From NCBI GenBank assembly GCA_035771165.1, contig JAWNZC010000311.1, forward strand, positions 3,064,001 through 3,128,000: DNA of 64,000 nucleotides, read 5' to 3'. Shown one piece after another: positions 1 to 11,181 of this stretch (its first letter is position 1; every line of letters starts with the position of its first letter). A program made the position numbers and the translations under genes. Below the pieces are notes generated by a model. That model had not been told where the DNA came from. It saw only the letters and a program-made list of their open reading frames with translations, and did not search any database. The stretch is from Paragorgia papillata. Taxonomy: Eukaryota; Cnidaria; Anthozoa; Scleralcyonacea; Coralliidae.

Positions 1-2
1 TT

Positions 3-424
3 AAAGGTATTTCCGAAAGAATCACCAAGGTCTTACGACGCGAGAATGTGAAGGTAGGATACAAACCAATTAATACCCGATTAGCAAGCCGAACGGCAAA
101 CTTCAAACATGGCAAATGAAAGGAGTTGTATACAAGATAAATTGCTTGGATTGTAAGTTTGTTTACATCGGACAAACTGATCGAGCGTTACGCACAAGAG
201 TTAAAGAACACGGAAGAGCAGTAAACAATCAGGACAAGAATTCAAAAATATCACAACATGCAAATAAGCAGAAACATGACATGGACTTTGACAATACAAC
301 ACTCATCGACAGAGCGGGAAATTATCATAAACGATTATTTTTAGAAGCATGGCACTCCCAAAGGAACTCAAATGCAGGCAATGATCATATAGACATACCT
401 AACATTTACATGTCATTTTCTTAG
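3..424 (+). pseudogene. Penelope-like element fragment: RT tail plus GIY-YIG endonuclease
   Basis: Positions 3-119 read as the end of a Penelope-like reverse transcriptase (a lysine/arginine-rich stretch followed by a YKPINTRLA motif). The frame then breaks at a TGA around 117, and translation resumes one frame over at 116-424. The 102-residue downstream part carries the GIY-YIG core: VVYKINC, a CxxC pair (CLDC), YIGQT and the downstream arginine of RTRVKEH. In Penelope-like retroelements this domain nicks target DNA and follows the RT. The fragment is cut by the window start, so the rest of the RT may lie to the left. The frameshift makes it very likely dead. Family assignment is confident; exact lineage is not. 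Confidence 0.8.
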
Positions 425-587
425 CACATTGATTTACATAATTTTTGAACTGGTATATATAATGCTGTTATTGCTTCTTAGCATTTTTAACCGACGAAGG
501 TCTACGTTTTTTGACAGAAACGTCTTCTTAGCATTTTGATAAACGTTGTTATACGTTTTTAATAGTCAGTGTAAACACATTAAAAAA

Positions 588-620
<33 letters not shown>
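425..620. repeat. AT-rich tail and (AT)n tract after Penelope fragment
   Basis: No ORF. It contains ACGTTTTT-type repeated phrases (two near-identical 'TTCTTAGCATTTT' blocks) and an (AT)n run at about 590-620, which borders the inverted arm of the next Penelope element. Confidence 0.6.
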
Positions 621-624
<4 letters not shown>

Positions 625-1448
625 CAAACAAAGTGAAAACACTGATTACTTCATTGGAGTTTATTCACAACAAACTTGTTTCGTATGACAATCCGAAGCT
701 TGCCACACTCATCAGGTGAATGATATATAGCTTACAGTGCAGTAGAATATATGAGATGCATGCGTCAGATGGGGATAGTGTTACAATTACATAGGGATTA
801 GGTGGGAAATTTACATAACGGATGTTTACATAACAGATATTTCTTTCGATGACGGCAGGTGGATATCAGTTCATTTCGTTTGTTAAGAGAGCTTAGTTCG
901 GGGTGATATATAATTACAAATTTTTCATGTAGGCATAAATTACATCGTTTTGACTTGTTAGAGTAGGGTTTGCATTGTTTTAGGATTTTCCAATTAATAG
1001 TATAAGGGGTGTTAGTTTCTTTTAGTGTCCAAATGTGTTTGCTAAGTTCGGTAGCATTTTTCTTATGCTTGATACGGAATGAAGAGGTGTGATTGAGGTA
1101 TCTAGTTTTGAAAGAGGTCTCTGTCAATCCGACATACGTATGGTTTTCGTTGTTGTCGATGGTGGTCACAGTGGCTTGGTATACTACGGCTTTGGTAAGG
1201 CACTTTCCGTTCAGCGGGCAGTTATTCTTTTGTCGGCAGTTACATTCTGGATTTCTCTCGTTGTGTTTCTGCTCTTCTTGCTTCAGAATGTGTTTGTTGT
1301 GCGTGGCGATTATGCTCTGCACGTTTGGCATGCAACTATAACTCAGCTTCACGGTGTTGCGGTTAAATAGCTTGTGGAGAGGATGGTTTCGCGGGAAGCA
1401 TTCGTCAACTGTCTTCAGAAACTTGTGACCGATGTCGGTAGCGACGGA
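621..1448 (-). mobile_element. Inverted arm of Penelope-like element (partial reverse copy)
   Basis: This 828-bp block is the near-perfect reverse complement of 1778-2605. On the minus strand it encodes the same GIY-YIG C-terminal protein (184 residues from about 1352 to 798) and the same 3' tail, including a hammerhead-like motif. Penelope-like elements commonly insert with a truncated reverse copy attached at the 5' side, and that is the simplest reading. There is about one amino-acid difference from the plus-strand copy (KQCKPYS versus KQCQPYS), plus a small indel near the C-terminus, so the arms are young. Confidence 0.85.
663..721 (-). ncRNA. Hammerhead ribozyme-like motif (inverted copy)
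   Basis: This is the reverse-complement copy of the motif at 2505-2563, with the same CTGATGA and GAAA core boxes and the same potential stems I, II and III. See that entry for the pairing. Confidence 0.65.
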
Positions 1449-2561
1449 GCGAACAAGAAATGCGTAAATTTTCTCGACTTAACGTTCAACCTGACCACCG
1501 GCACCTTCAAACCTTACTCAAAACCCGGCAACACCACCCAGTACATCAACATCAACAGTAACCACCCTCCAACTATCTTACAGAGAATTCCTGATACGAT
1601 CAACCGGCGATTGTCCAAAATCTCATCAAACAAGGAAACATTCGACAACAGCTCCCAACCATACCAAGAAGCACTCAAACACAGCGGTTTCAACTACAAC
1701 TTGCATTACGACCCCCAGCCCACAACCCAAAAACGCCGTAGAAATGTAACCTGGTTCAACCCTCCATATAGCTCGAACGTCGCTACCGACATCGGTCACA
1801 AGTTTCTGAAGACAGTTGACGAATGCTTCCCGCGAAACCATCCTCTCCACAAGCTATTTAACCGCAACACCGTGAAGCTGAGTTATAGTTGCATGCCAAA
1901 CGTGCAGAGCATAATCGCCACGCACAACAAACACATTCTGAAGCAAGAAGAGCAGAAACACAACGAGAGAAATCCAGAATGTAACTGCCGACAAAAGAAT
2001 AACTGCCCGCTGAACGGAAAGTGCCTTACCAAAGCCGTAGTATACCAAGCCACTGTGACCACCATCGACAACAACGAAAACCATACGTATGTCGGATTGA
2101 CAGAGACCTCTTTCAAAACTAGATACCTCAATCACACCTCTTCATTCCGTATCAAGCATAAGAAAAATGCTACCGAACTTAGCAAACACATTTGGACACT
2201 AAAAGAAACTAACACCCCTTATACTATTAATTGGAAAATCCTAAAACAATGCCAACCCTACTCTAACAAGTCAAAACGATGTAATTTATGCCTACATGAA
2301 AAATTTGTAATTATATATCACCCCGAACTAAGCTCTCTTAACAAACGAAATGAACTGATATCCACCTGCCGTCATCGAAAGAAATATCTGTTATGTAAAC
2401 ATCCGTTATGTATAAATTTCCCACCTAATCCCTATGTAATTGTAACACTATCCCCATCTGACGCATGCATCTCATATATTCTACTGCACTGTAAGCTATA
2501 TATCATTCACCTGATGAGTGTGGCAAGCTTCGGATTGTCATACGAAACAAGTTTGTTGTGA
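1374..2561 (+). pseudogene. Penelope-like element, 5'-truncated RT with GIY-YIG endonuclease
   Basis: An open frame from the inverted-repeat centre to 2561. From about 1465 the product is recognisably the end of a Penelope-like polyprotein: a FLDLTFNLTTGTFKPYSKP segment that follows the RT palm in these elements, then a cysteine cluster (CNCRQKNNCPLNGKC), then the GIY-YIG-type core YVGLTETSFKTRYLNH with the FRIKHKK and ELSKHIW segments. A second cysteine group (RCNLCLHEK) lies near the end. The catalytic RT core (YADD-type motif) is absent, so this copy is 5'-truncated. The first ~25 codons belong to the antisense of the inverted arm and are not real protein, and the last ~50 residues overlap the tail and ribozyme-like motif. 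It is uninterrupted but cannot be autonomous. Confidence 0.82.
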
Positions 2562-2605
2562 ATAAACTCCAATGAAGTAATCAGTGTTTTCACTTTGTTT
2601 GTTAT
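1778..2605 (+). repeat. Right arm of 828-bp Penelope inverted repeat
   Basis: Pairs base for base with 621-1448; the unpaired centre is about 330 bp (1449-1777). Both outer ends finish in the same GTTAT/ATAAC boundary next to AT tracts. Confidence 0.9.
2505..2563 (+). ncRNA. Hammerhead ribozyme-like motif in Penelope tail
   Basis: The three-stem hammerhead can be drawn by hand. Stem I pairs ATTCAC (2505-2510) with GTGAAT (2558-2563). The CTGATGA core is at 2511-2517. Stem II starts with G2518 pairing the C before GAAA, followed by eight pairs including G-U wobbles. The GAAA box is at 2544-2547. Stem III is ACAA with TTGT closed by a two-base loop. The base at the cleavage position is T2557, which is allowed (not G). 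Hammerheads are established in Penelope-like elements and often have very short stem III, sometimes acting as dimers. The fold is by eye; activity is untested. Confidence 0.7.
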
Positions 2606-2680
2606 TTCGCTCTGCGTTTACGTATTGAGCACTCTATCCTATGCATATGACTTTGAACCTGATAATTTTTATCAACATAC

Positions 2681-2761
<81 letters not shown>
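2681..2761. repeat. (AT)n microsatellite
   Basis: About 80 bp of almost pure TA dinucleotide, separating the Penelope arm from the ~240-bp satellite. Confidence 0.95.
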
Positions 2762-3233
2762 GCAAACAATGAAAATCATTTCCTGTTTTTTGACACAAGC
2801 CTCAAGGATGCTACCAAGGATGCTAATTCGAAATGTTAATTCGCATTGGTATGTACTCAAGTTTTATAAGTTCCCGTACAATGCCTTCAGCTACCATGAA
2901 CGTAGCATTCGTTTTAACAAACACGATTGGCTCCACTTTGGTGCAACGGTGGACGCGTCCTTGGTCGCCTTCCCCTTCGATCCACACCATCACACGGCTC
3001 CGTGTCGCAAGCAATGAAAATCATTTCCTGCTTTTTAACACAAGCCTCAAGGATGCTACCTACTTCGCATTTGAGAACTGAGAGTCTTTCTGTCTTTGCA
3101 ATCACTTGCATACCAATGCTAATTAACATTTAGACTGATTAGTCGGACTGTTTTGCCCGTTATATTATAACTAGATTTACCAGTTTCCAAAACGAGATGG
3201 TAGCTACGATGTATATATATATATATATATATA

Positions 3234-3381
3234 TACAAAGTATAAAGTATAGTTTTACCTTAAAGTCTTCGCTACCAGAGGTTTCACCCTAAACGGGATC
3301 ATCAGTCGCCTGATGATCCCGTTTAGGGTGAAACCTCTGGTAACGAAGACTTTAAGGTAAAACTATACTTTATACTTTGTA
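3234..3381. repeat. Palindrome, 72-bp arms, 4-base loop, with ribozyme-like boxes
   Basis: Left arm 3234-3305 and right arm 3310-3381 are reverse complements with about one mismatch, separated by TCGC. Each arm carries CTGATGA followed by a CCC/GGG hairpin and GAAAC, in hammerhead order (plus strand 3310-3330). The arrangement looks like two Penelope-type tails joined head to head. Stem I is imperfect on both strands, so a working ribozyme is uncertain. Confidence 0.7.
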
Positions 3382-3439
3382 TTTTGCTCTATCTATATAT
3401 GGTATTGAGCACTCTCTAACATTTCGTGAACCAAAACTC

Positions 3440-3440
3440 A

Positions 3441-3502
<62 letters not shown>

Positions 3503-3510
3503 TAATATAC
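3440..3510. repeat. (AT)n microsatellite
   Basis: About 50 bp of TA followed by AATA repeats, inside the satellite region. Confidence 0.9.
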
Positions 3511-4890
3511 GTGTCGCAAACAATGAAAATCATTTCCTGTTTTTTGACACAAGCTTCAAGCATGCTACCAAGGAGCTCGAGGCTAATTCGAAATGTTAAT
3601 TCGCATTGGTATGTACTCAAGTTTTATAAGTTCCCGTACAACGCCTTCAGCTCCCATGAACGTAGCATTCGTTCTAACAAATCCGATTGGCTCCATTTTG
3701 GTGCAACGGTGGACGCGTCCTTGGTCGTCTTCCCCTTCGATCCGCCCCATCACGCGGCTCATGTGTCGCAAACAATGAAAACAAATCCTGTTTTTTTACA
3801 CAAGCCTCAAGCATGCTACCAAGGAGGGTTATTCGAAATGTTAATTCGCATTGGTAGGTACTCAAGTTTTATAAGTTCCCGTACAATGCCTTCAGCCGTA
3901 GCATTCGTTTTAAACAAACACGAATCGCTCCATTTTTGTGCAACGGTGGACGCGTCCTGGGTCGCCTTCCCTTTCGGTCCGCCCCATTTCACGGCTCACG
4001 TGTCGCAAACAATGAAAATCATTTCCTGTATATTATTATAAGTTCCCGTATTATTATAAGTTCCCGTACAATGCCTTCGGCTACCATGAACGTAGCATTC
4101 GTTTTAACAAATACGATTGGCTCCATTTAGGTGCAACGGTGGACGCGTCTTTGTTCGCCTTCCCCTTCGATCCGCCCCATCACACGGCTCACGTGTCGCA
4201 AACAATGAAAATAATTTCTTGTTGTTTGACACAAGCCTCAAGGATGCTACCTATACTTAGCATTTGAGAACTGAGAGTCTTTCTGTCTTTGCAATCACTT
4301 GCATACCAATGCGAATTAAAATTTCGAATTAGCCCGACTCTTTTGCCCGTTATATATAACTAGATTTACCAGTTTTCAAAAAGAGATGCTAGCTACGATA
4401 TATATATATATAATATACGTGTCGCAAACAATGAAAATCATTTCCTGTTTTTTGACACAAGCCTCAAGGATGCTACCAAGGATGCTAATTCGAAATGTTA
4501 ATTCGCATTGGTATGTACTCAAGTTTTATAAGTTCCCGTACAATGCCTTCGACTACCATGAACGTAGCATTCGTTTTAACAAACACGATTGGCTCCATTT
4601 CGGCGCAACGGTGGACGCGTCTTTGGTCGCCTTCCCCTTCGATCCGCCCCATCACACGGCTCACCTGTCGCAAACAATGAAAATCATTTTCTGTTTTTTG
4701 ACACAAGCCTCAAGGATGCTACCTACTTAGCATTTGAGAACTGAGAGTCTTTCTGTCTTTGCAATCACTTGCATACCAATGCGAATTAACATTTCGAATT
4801 AGCCAGACTCTTTTGCCCGTTATATATAACTAGATTTACCAGTTTCCAAAAAGAGATGCTAGCTACGATGTATATATACATATATATATT

Positions 4891-5700
4891 TATTATATAG
4901 CATGCTATCGGATATGAGCTTTTGCGTAATCTGATTGGTTCCCTACTACTAGGCTATCAGTTCATATCCTACTAGTAGAGGAAAAACAAGATGGCGGCAT
5001 GTTTCTTAAAACTGCCGAAAAGAGTTGAAATTGACGGATTTTTATACAGAAAAACATCAACACCCTCAAACCAATGTATAAGAAAACAACATTGTGTAAA
5101 AATACATTAACAAATACCCAATTTAGCATGTCAAATGGTAAAATTCACCTAAAAATTACGTCTTTTTACTTCAAAAACCCGACTAAATTAGCGGGTTGAT
5201 ATTAATTTGTTGCCAAACAAAGAAACTCACGGTTAAAATCAAGTTTACAACACACATTTCGTAGGAGATCACCAGTAAAGAGACTTTTTTTACTTAGATA
5301 AGCATTTGGAGTAGTAAAAAGCATGTTCTTTTTCAAAAACAACCAACTAAGTAATTTAGTTTCGCTCCTGAACGTGTTTCAGTTTCATTTTTGCATGAAA
5401 TCAAAACCTTTTTCACGACAGCAACGCTAATATAAACAACTGACCCACCTTTTGACTTCATAAAGGTACCTTTTAATCTTTTTTCTTGATCTGCTTAACA
5501 CATTTTTTGCCTCTCGAGCAACATTTATACAACATTTCGAAGCTGTTTACCGAACAGCTCAGCGAGATTGCGAGAAACTCTATGTGAATGCATCATTACG
5601 CATGGCGGAAGTATTAGTTGCCTATGCCGGAAGTTTGTCGTTTGAAACATTAAATTTCGCTATAATTTTGTCTCTTGTACAGTGCTTGGCTATATAATAA
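4891..5700. other. No gene seen
   Basis: AT-rich unique-looking sequence. No ORF, RNA gene or terminal repeat could be supported. Confidence 0.5.
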
Positions 5701-5768
5701 AACAATTATACCATTCGCTCTCGTCGTATATGAACTCATATACGACGAGAGCGAATGGTATAATTGTT
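5701..5768. repeat. Perfect 68-bp palindrome
   Basis: 33-bp arms separated by two bases (AC). The arms begin AACAATTATACCATTCGCTC. It resembles the tip of a foldback transposon or a Penelope-type tail pair, but no flanking duplication is obvious. Confidence 0.85.
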
Positions 5769-5941
5769 AAATATCACAAGCTAGGTTTAATAGAAAGTAT
5801 AAACATATCAAAAAAATTGTTTCGAACCGTTTTATCTACGTCTATTTAAGCTAGACAGTAAAAATTATATTTTAAAACATTAAACATATTCAACATGAAC
5901 CGTAGATTGCGAAAAGCAGCCTTATTACTAGTCTAGATCAG

Positions 5942-6120
5942 ATGGAAAATGGGCAACACAACTGTATGTGGCATAGTCATATCGATAATATATCTAGAAA
6001 CTATGTTCCGCATGTGACTCTTTTGGGCATATATAATTCTCTTGTTCAACTGCACTTCGATTATTGTAGTGCTGTGTGGGATGGCTGTGGCAAAGGCCTT
6101 GCTGAGAAACTAATAATAAC
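5942..6120 (+). pseudogene. LINE reverse transcriptase fragment (thumb region)
   Basis: Encodes HIDNI, then GIYNSLVQLHFDYCSAVW followed by a CGKGLAEKL segment, the hallmark LVxPxFDYCxxVW stretch of CR1/L2-type non-LTR retrotransposon proteins. Only about 55 residues remain before the sequence turns into AT-rich tail (AATAATAATGATTT), so it is a short relic. Confidence 0.75.
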
Positions 6121-6361
6121 AATAATAATGATTTATTCACAGCATCTCTACAGTGAAGCTCTACATATGTGAAGAATCTACAATACTATAATATACACAA
6201 TAATTATATAAAAACTATTACTTAATTATAAATTACTATTGGTGAGTAACGACTAAAATAATGATAAAAATATTAAATATTATAAAGTTTAAAAAGTAAT
6301 ATAAAAGCTAAAAGGTCTATGTAATTGATATAACTATGGATGTAAATTTAATTATCCATTT

Positions 6362-7427
6362 CATTACCAGAAATTTGGGACATTTTGCGGCCACGTTCGT
6401 AGCCAGTGGTTACTCCCATGATAATAATATACAGTAAATATTTTGCGGAAATGCAAACGGCTGCTAAGAACAAAGATCGCCTCTGCTTTCAAAGTAAACA
6501 AACATGGCTTCAGGCTGCTCGAAAGAGAAGAGACCTCCGTGGCTTCGTCGTTTGTCCTTCTCGCAGCTCAACTCCACGTTTAGACATAACGGCCTCCTGC
6601 TGATAGACGAAATCGGAGTTTCGACTTTCGACTGTGCATACAATCTGAGTCGGGATAAAACGTAGTTCGTTTATAACATGAGGCTGAAGCAGCCGCAGTT
6701 AACATAACATTTCTGATTTCAGAAACCTTTTAATGCTTAGGTATTCTATAAGGATAAAATTTGCTTCTCAATTATCCTTGACAATAATCCTAAACGTAGT
6801 GTCTAAAAATAATGAACTCAAAACATGAAAAAATAGTCCCAGCCTATGTTATCTTCCCGTTATGCTTTAATAGACACGATGTAATTTGCATAGGGGCCCA
6901 AATTGAAAAGGAAACTAATTTGCATGTGGGCCTAAATAAAACTACGATTTGGCGTATTGCTCAAACACACTGTAAAACCAAGAAAGTTTAAAGGCTTTGG
7001 GAACCGCAATGTTGTTAGATACGGAGATATTTACGAGTTATATTAGCAGTTCGAACATTGCTAAATACATAGCAAGCTCCGCACTTTGCATCGTTCGCAA
7101 GGAAAGTGGTGTATTTGGCAGATTTGTATCGCATGTTTAGCAGGATTACTATGGCTTACATAACAGAATGAGTCAAATAAGCAGCGTAAATAAATCGATG
7201 TTGGGAACCGGATGTGTATTTCGGTAAGCGAACATTTTTTGTTATAACGTTTCCTTACTTAACTCTTAACAGGAATCGAGCTCCGCAACCGAGAAGTCTA
7301 TGTCCCTAGTAGGATAAATTTTAAAATTTACGATTTTACTGTATTATTCCTTATACGATTTGGCCGTCATGTTTAATGGCCTATATGCGCCCGCGCGACG
7401 CCATCTTGTCCCAAATTTCTGGTAATG
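6362..7427. mobile_element. Non-autonomous TIR element, CATTACCAG ends
   Basis: Starts with CATTACCAGAAATTTGGGAC at 6362 and ends with its reverse complement at 7427. The same terminus appears alone at about 34751-34769. About 1.07 kb, no transposase ORF. The right end abuts the LINE relic on the minus strand, so it may have inserted into that LINE. No target duplication was identified. Confidence 0.55.
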
Positions 7428-8120
7428 TCTAAGCAACGGTCCTTGGCTCTTTCAAATAAAATATCCTTTGTAAGTTTGGAAAAAACGTTAAAATTAGAAT
7501 TATTTATAATTTCTGATGGGAGCTTATTAAACAATCTGGATGCACTATCTTGAAAAGTACCTGACTCTAGTGGCACGTTTAATGTTATAGCATGACTCGA
7601 TCTTAGATTGCGCTTATGGTCAACTCTCTGCAGTTCCAAATATCTTGATGAAGTGCTTTATGCGCGGCCTTTAAAACATGCCAGTCGTGCCTCCATTAAT
7701 TGGTAGCCATCCTAATTCTAAAACATCGTTCGTCGTTGCATAGTGCCCAGTTACAAAAGCCACACACACGTTTTGTACACGTTGGAGCCGTTTTAGGTGA
7801 CAAACGTTTAGGGGTTGATAGACATTATCACAATAGTCCAGTTTTGAGACAACGAGAACTTCCACTCACTGTTTTCGTAGGTGATATCGAATGAAGTTTT
7901 TTAATTTTCGTAACGTAGCTAAAGTAGAATAACATGACGACGAAACGTTCTTTACCTGTTCATTCCAATCAAGGCGTTGTGTCACACATGTAAACCTAGT
8001 AGTTTGGTTTTCTTAACTTGGTCAAGCAGGATCGCAGGCTCTGGGAACGAGATTGATTTCGAATTAGAATGCCTGAAAACAAATTCTAAATGTCTCGAGC
8101 ATATTTTAGTGTTGAACAAC
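7428..8120 (-). pseudogene. LINE reverse transcriptase 3' portion, degenerate
   Basis: The minus strand reads in pieces. A TKLLGLHV segment and an EQV segment lie near 7940-8030. At 7865-7671 comes SKLDYCDNVYQPLN, then LKRLQRVQN and ELGWLPI. At 7639-7430 comes LNVPLESGTFQDSASRLFNKLPSEI, the usual C-terminal block in which a lone aromatic residue precedes N-LP. The order and motifs fit the thumb and C-terminus of a CR1-like LINE. At least two frameshifts separate the blocks, so it is dead. Confidence 0.75.
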
Positions 8121-8416
8121 GCTGTCCAGCGCCAACCGTAGTGAAATTTTAACCGAACTAGTAGTTCGGAACAGCGTACTCACTAACAACAATATTTTTT
8201 TTTACTTTTTCCCTTTTTCCCCCTTCCCTAGGCTGTAAATATTGCACAAATGGTCATAGTAGCATAAGAAATAGCCTAAACTTAAACATAAGCACAAACG
8301 TGGCTGAATCATAGCCAAACTACTATGTAGAGCTAACATGAAGTATTTGAGGTATTACTGCTGGCTGGCGGGCGCCGCGGTTATGATTTGTGGCGAATAT
8401 TGCTTTGTGTTCCATT

Positions 8417-9456
8417 TAGCCTGCGTAGCCGGCGCTGGGGGGTGACTGGGGAAGGGAGCACCTGCAGGCGCCTATTGTCATTTTTCGTGCCGCTCCCTAA
8501 TTAAAACAGTGTATTTTTGGAAGTTGTCAATTTCAAAAACCTGAGCTAAATAGCTTAATTAATTTGGAGGTTGCCATCGAATATTTACTCCGTTTAAAAA
8601 CACGTATCTATAATTAAATAAAATAGCACAGATATGAATGAGCATGAGTATCAAAGTGCTTTCTTGATTCAGGAATTTGTGTGGTATATGTTCACTGTGT
8701 CAGCGTCTGACAACATCATATTATTCGTCTGTTGCTATATCTTGGCTGGCTTACGGTTAATAGTGTTCACTGCAAATTAAATTTGAGTGCGAAATCTTTA
8801 AAATAATTAAACAATTTATGTTGAGTGGGTTACAGAAAGCTCAGACAGATTATTTTCGTAGTTATAAAACATGTTTATGTAACGACTATGACGATCAATA
8901 TAAATATAATCGCGACAATTCGCAGGCATATCAATAATATTGAGTTAAATTTAAAAGCGAATTTTATTCTCCACCGACAACTGGCGCTGATGGCCAATGC
9001 AGCAGGGGAAGTACGCCTGAGTAGATCCCACTGATTCGAATCAAATGCGAGTGTAAGAAATTCTAAATGATGTTTTGCTCAAGCCAATGTCAGACAATTC
9101 AGTTACTCGCCGTTTAGCCTAAGTCGCTGAAGGAGCCACGTCTTGCGTGAAAATCTTACCGTAATTAACTGTTGAGAAACCAGCGAATAAACATTTTCCT
9201 TCGGATGCACATGCAGTTCTCTTATGGCCACTCTCTTCTCAATTAATTTCAGTTTATTTTGAGCTCGTTTCCTTCTACTATGCAAGGTACATTTTCGAAA
9301 AGCTCTTCTTTGCCAACGTCTGCAGCGGAAATTCAAACTCTCTTTGATTGATAGGTCATTAGCATGTCAACCAATAGATTGCGAGTGTAACAATGGGTGC
9401 CTGCAGGCGCTCCTTTCACTGTCCGTCCCAATCCCCAGCGTCGGCTACACAGGCTA
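8417..9456. mobile_element. Non-autonomous Mutator-like (MULE) foldback, 9-bp duplication
   Basis: Terminal inverted repeats of at least 50 bp begin TAGCCTGCGTAGCCGGCGCT and end in the reverse complement (ACACAGGCTA). The element is flanked by an exact 9-bp direct repeat TGTTCCATT at 8408-8416 and 9457-9465. Nine-base target duplications with long TIRs are typical of Mutator-like elements. No transposase ORF starting with ATG was found inside. A second member of the family is at 48020-49293. Confidence 0.85.
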
Positions 9457-9465
9457 TGTTCCATT

Positions 9466-10250
9466 CAGCGAGATTCATTCGAATTGGAGCAGTCGAGAGA
9501 GAAGGATCGCTATACGAATTGTAAAACCATGTATTTACTAACAAACGCTTTGCTCGGTTTCATTTTTAGGTGGACAGTGGTTGAAAGTGGCTTTGCCTCA
9601 AAATTAAGCCATGGCACCGTAAGTTGCAATATCTCGTACATTTGTTGAATAAAGATCATTAAATTTAAGCGTCATTGCTCACTATATTTTCCTTTATTTT
9701 ATACAGAAACTTCCTTATATTGAGACGTGTAACAGCGCAACCAAGGGAAATTTCGCCACTGTAAAAGATGAAGACGGAAAAGATTATACTTTGCTTTGCG
9801 TTCAGGAAGGAGAAAAATTTCGGTGGAAAAAACAGGAAGGTACTTAATAAATTTATCACTCGATGCATGTTAGGGGCGACGTCCATGCTCATTTTGCCAG
9901 GGTGGGTTTTTCAGAGACGGTCTGACGTTTTGTGTGGCAGTTTGAATTTGCAAGAGAAGAAAGAGAAGAGATGAGAAAAAGGTTTGGAGATGGTGTCGCC
10001 GCTTGAGTTGTCCCTAGAAAAGTATTTTAGTTAATATTATATTCATATACACACTTGACGTTTTCAGCACTGGGTTGCGACTTTGCAACGCAACATTGCA
10101 ATTTTGATTGGCAGATTTAATCAGCAACTTGCAAATGTTTTATCATGATTCCTCCGTCATACATCATTGGTGTTCTGCCTTTCCGCAGGTCCTAAGCACT
10201 TAAGTCCTCCAATTATCCCTGTGACGTGCTCTTTCTTTCATCTCGGCATA
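9466..10250. other. No gene seen
   Basis: AT-rich sequence between the MULE and the LINE relic; no ORF with recognisable motifs. Confidence 0.5.
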
Positions 10251-10267
10251 AAGCTCTTTATTTTATT

Positions 10268-10575
10268 TTATTTCATGTCATGTAACATCATCTTTCGCCT
10301 TCTTCCTCGAGGGCGATTTCTTTCGATAGTTTCTTTCAAAAGTCCATTTCCTCTCAACATATGTCCGATCCATTTCTTTTTCCTACTTCTTATTACGTTA
10401 ATTAGCGTCCTCTTTTCCTTCACTATCTCTAATACCTGTTCATTTGTCACCTTGTCTTTGCAACTTATCTTCTCCATTCTTCTCCATATATATCCACATT
10501 TCAAATGCTTGCGATCTATCGATTTAATCTTTCCTCATTGCCCACGTTTCCGAACCATATAACGCTACACTCCAC
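10268..10575 (-). pseudogene. LINE reverse transcriptase C-terminus
   Basis: The minus strand reads YGSETWAM, then after an in-frame stop KCGYIWRRM and KVTNEQVLEIV, then KKKWIGHMLRG and RPRGRRRKMM. This order (YGSETW, RRM-x-KIS, VTNEEVL, WIGHxLRG, GxRxxGRxR) is the well-known tail of an endonuclease/RT-type LINE common in animal genomes. Only the last ~100 residues remain, with a stop near the start. Confidence 0.85.
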
Positions 10576-10599
10576 ACAACTGCTTTAATAATTTTCTTT

Positions 10600-11160
10600 T
10601 TCAATTTTCATTCAATTATTTGCCATGGCCAGAAATCTTGGTCATTTGAGCAAGCGTAGAAACAGCAGCTGCACGCAACGTTCTATTTAAGTGGTCAACA
10701 AAAATTACTGACCACTGACTGAGAAATCGACAAAAGACGGAAAATACATCTATAACCAATTGCATTTTCAGTTTAGTTTCCCGAAGTCGAAGATTGTTGT
10801 GTGGCATATATTCAATACTATTGCTAAAAACCAAATCTAACAAGTGTAGCCTTACCTTTCCCTTAGAATGATTTCTATTCGCATTCACAAACCTGTGAAA
10901 TCCCTATTAATCGCCTGTCACTGCGAATGAAATCCCAATGTTTGAAGTAAAATATACAAGGATCGAGATGCGTTAGGAATTTTGCCAAAGTTGACCCATG
11001 AAATACAGCTTATATTCTGTCTACCTTCGAAAATGTAGTGATGTTTGTACTTGCTGTGGAGGTTTACCACAAATAGCCCTTCGTAATATTTTTCGAAAGA
11101 TTCGCTGTATATCAGCGTGCTGTGGAGGAAAAATTGTCATACAGGCATCCGAATTAGATG
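10600..11160. other. No gene seen
   Basis: Small frames are open on both strands (a 90-residue minus frame at 10616-10888) but show no family motif. Confidence 0.4.
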
Positions 11161-11181
11161 GCGGAACTGTACCTTCACGAT

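Larger units (their letters stand above)
2762..4890 (+). repeat. ~240-bp satellite with higher-order arrangement
   Basis: A unit beginning CGCAAACAATGAAAATCATT recurs with starts near 2761, 3005, 3514, 3767, 4005, 4196, 4423 and 4669, giving spacings of about 190-250 bp apart from one larger gap. A second module (about 160 bp, beginning near GCATTTGAGAACTGAGAG) follows some units at about 3066, 4258 and 4730 and ends in a TA tract each time. The tall units stay open in one plus frame over several copies (for example 3511-4041), but several other frames are open too, so coding is not supported. Confidence 0.85.

Noticed and set aside
621..2605. CRISPR-like or phage inverted repeats
   Set aside because: Single inverted pair with retroelement protein; no spacer-repeat array anywhere in the window.
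9103..9336. Arg/Lys-rich cargo gene in the first MULE
   Set aside because: No ATG start (TTG) and no motif; the element looks non-autonomous without cargo.
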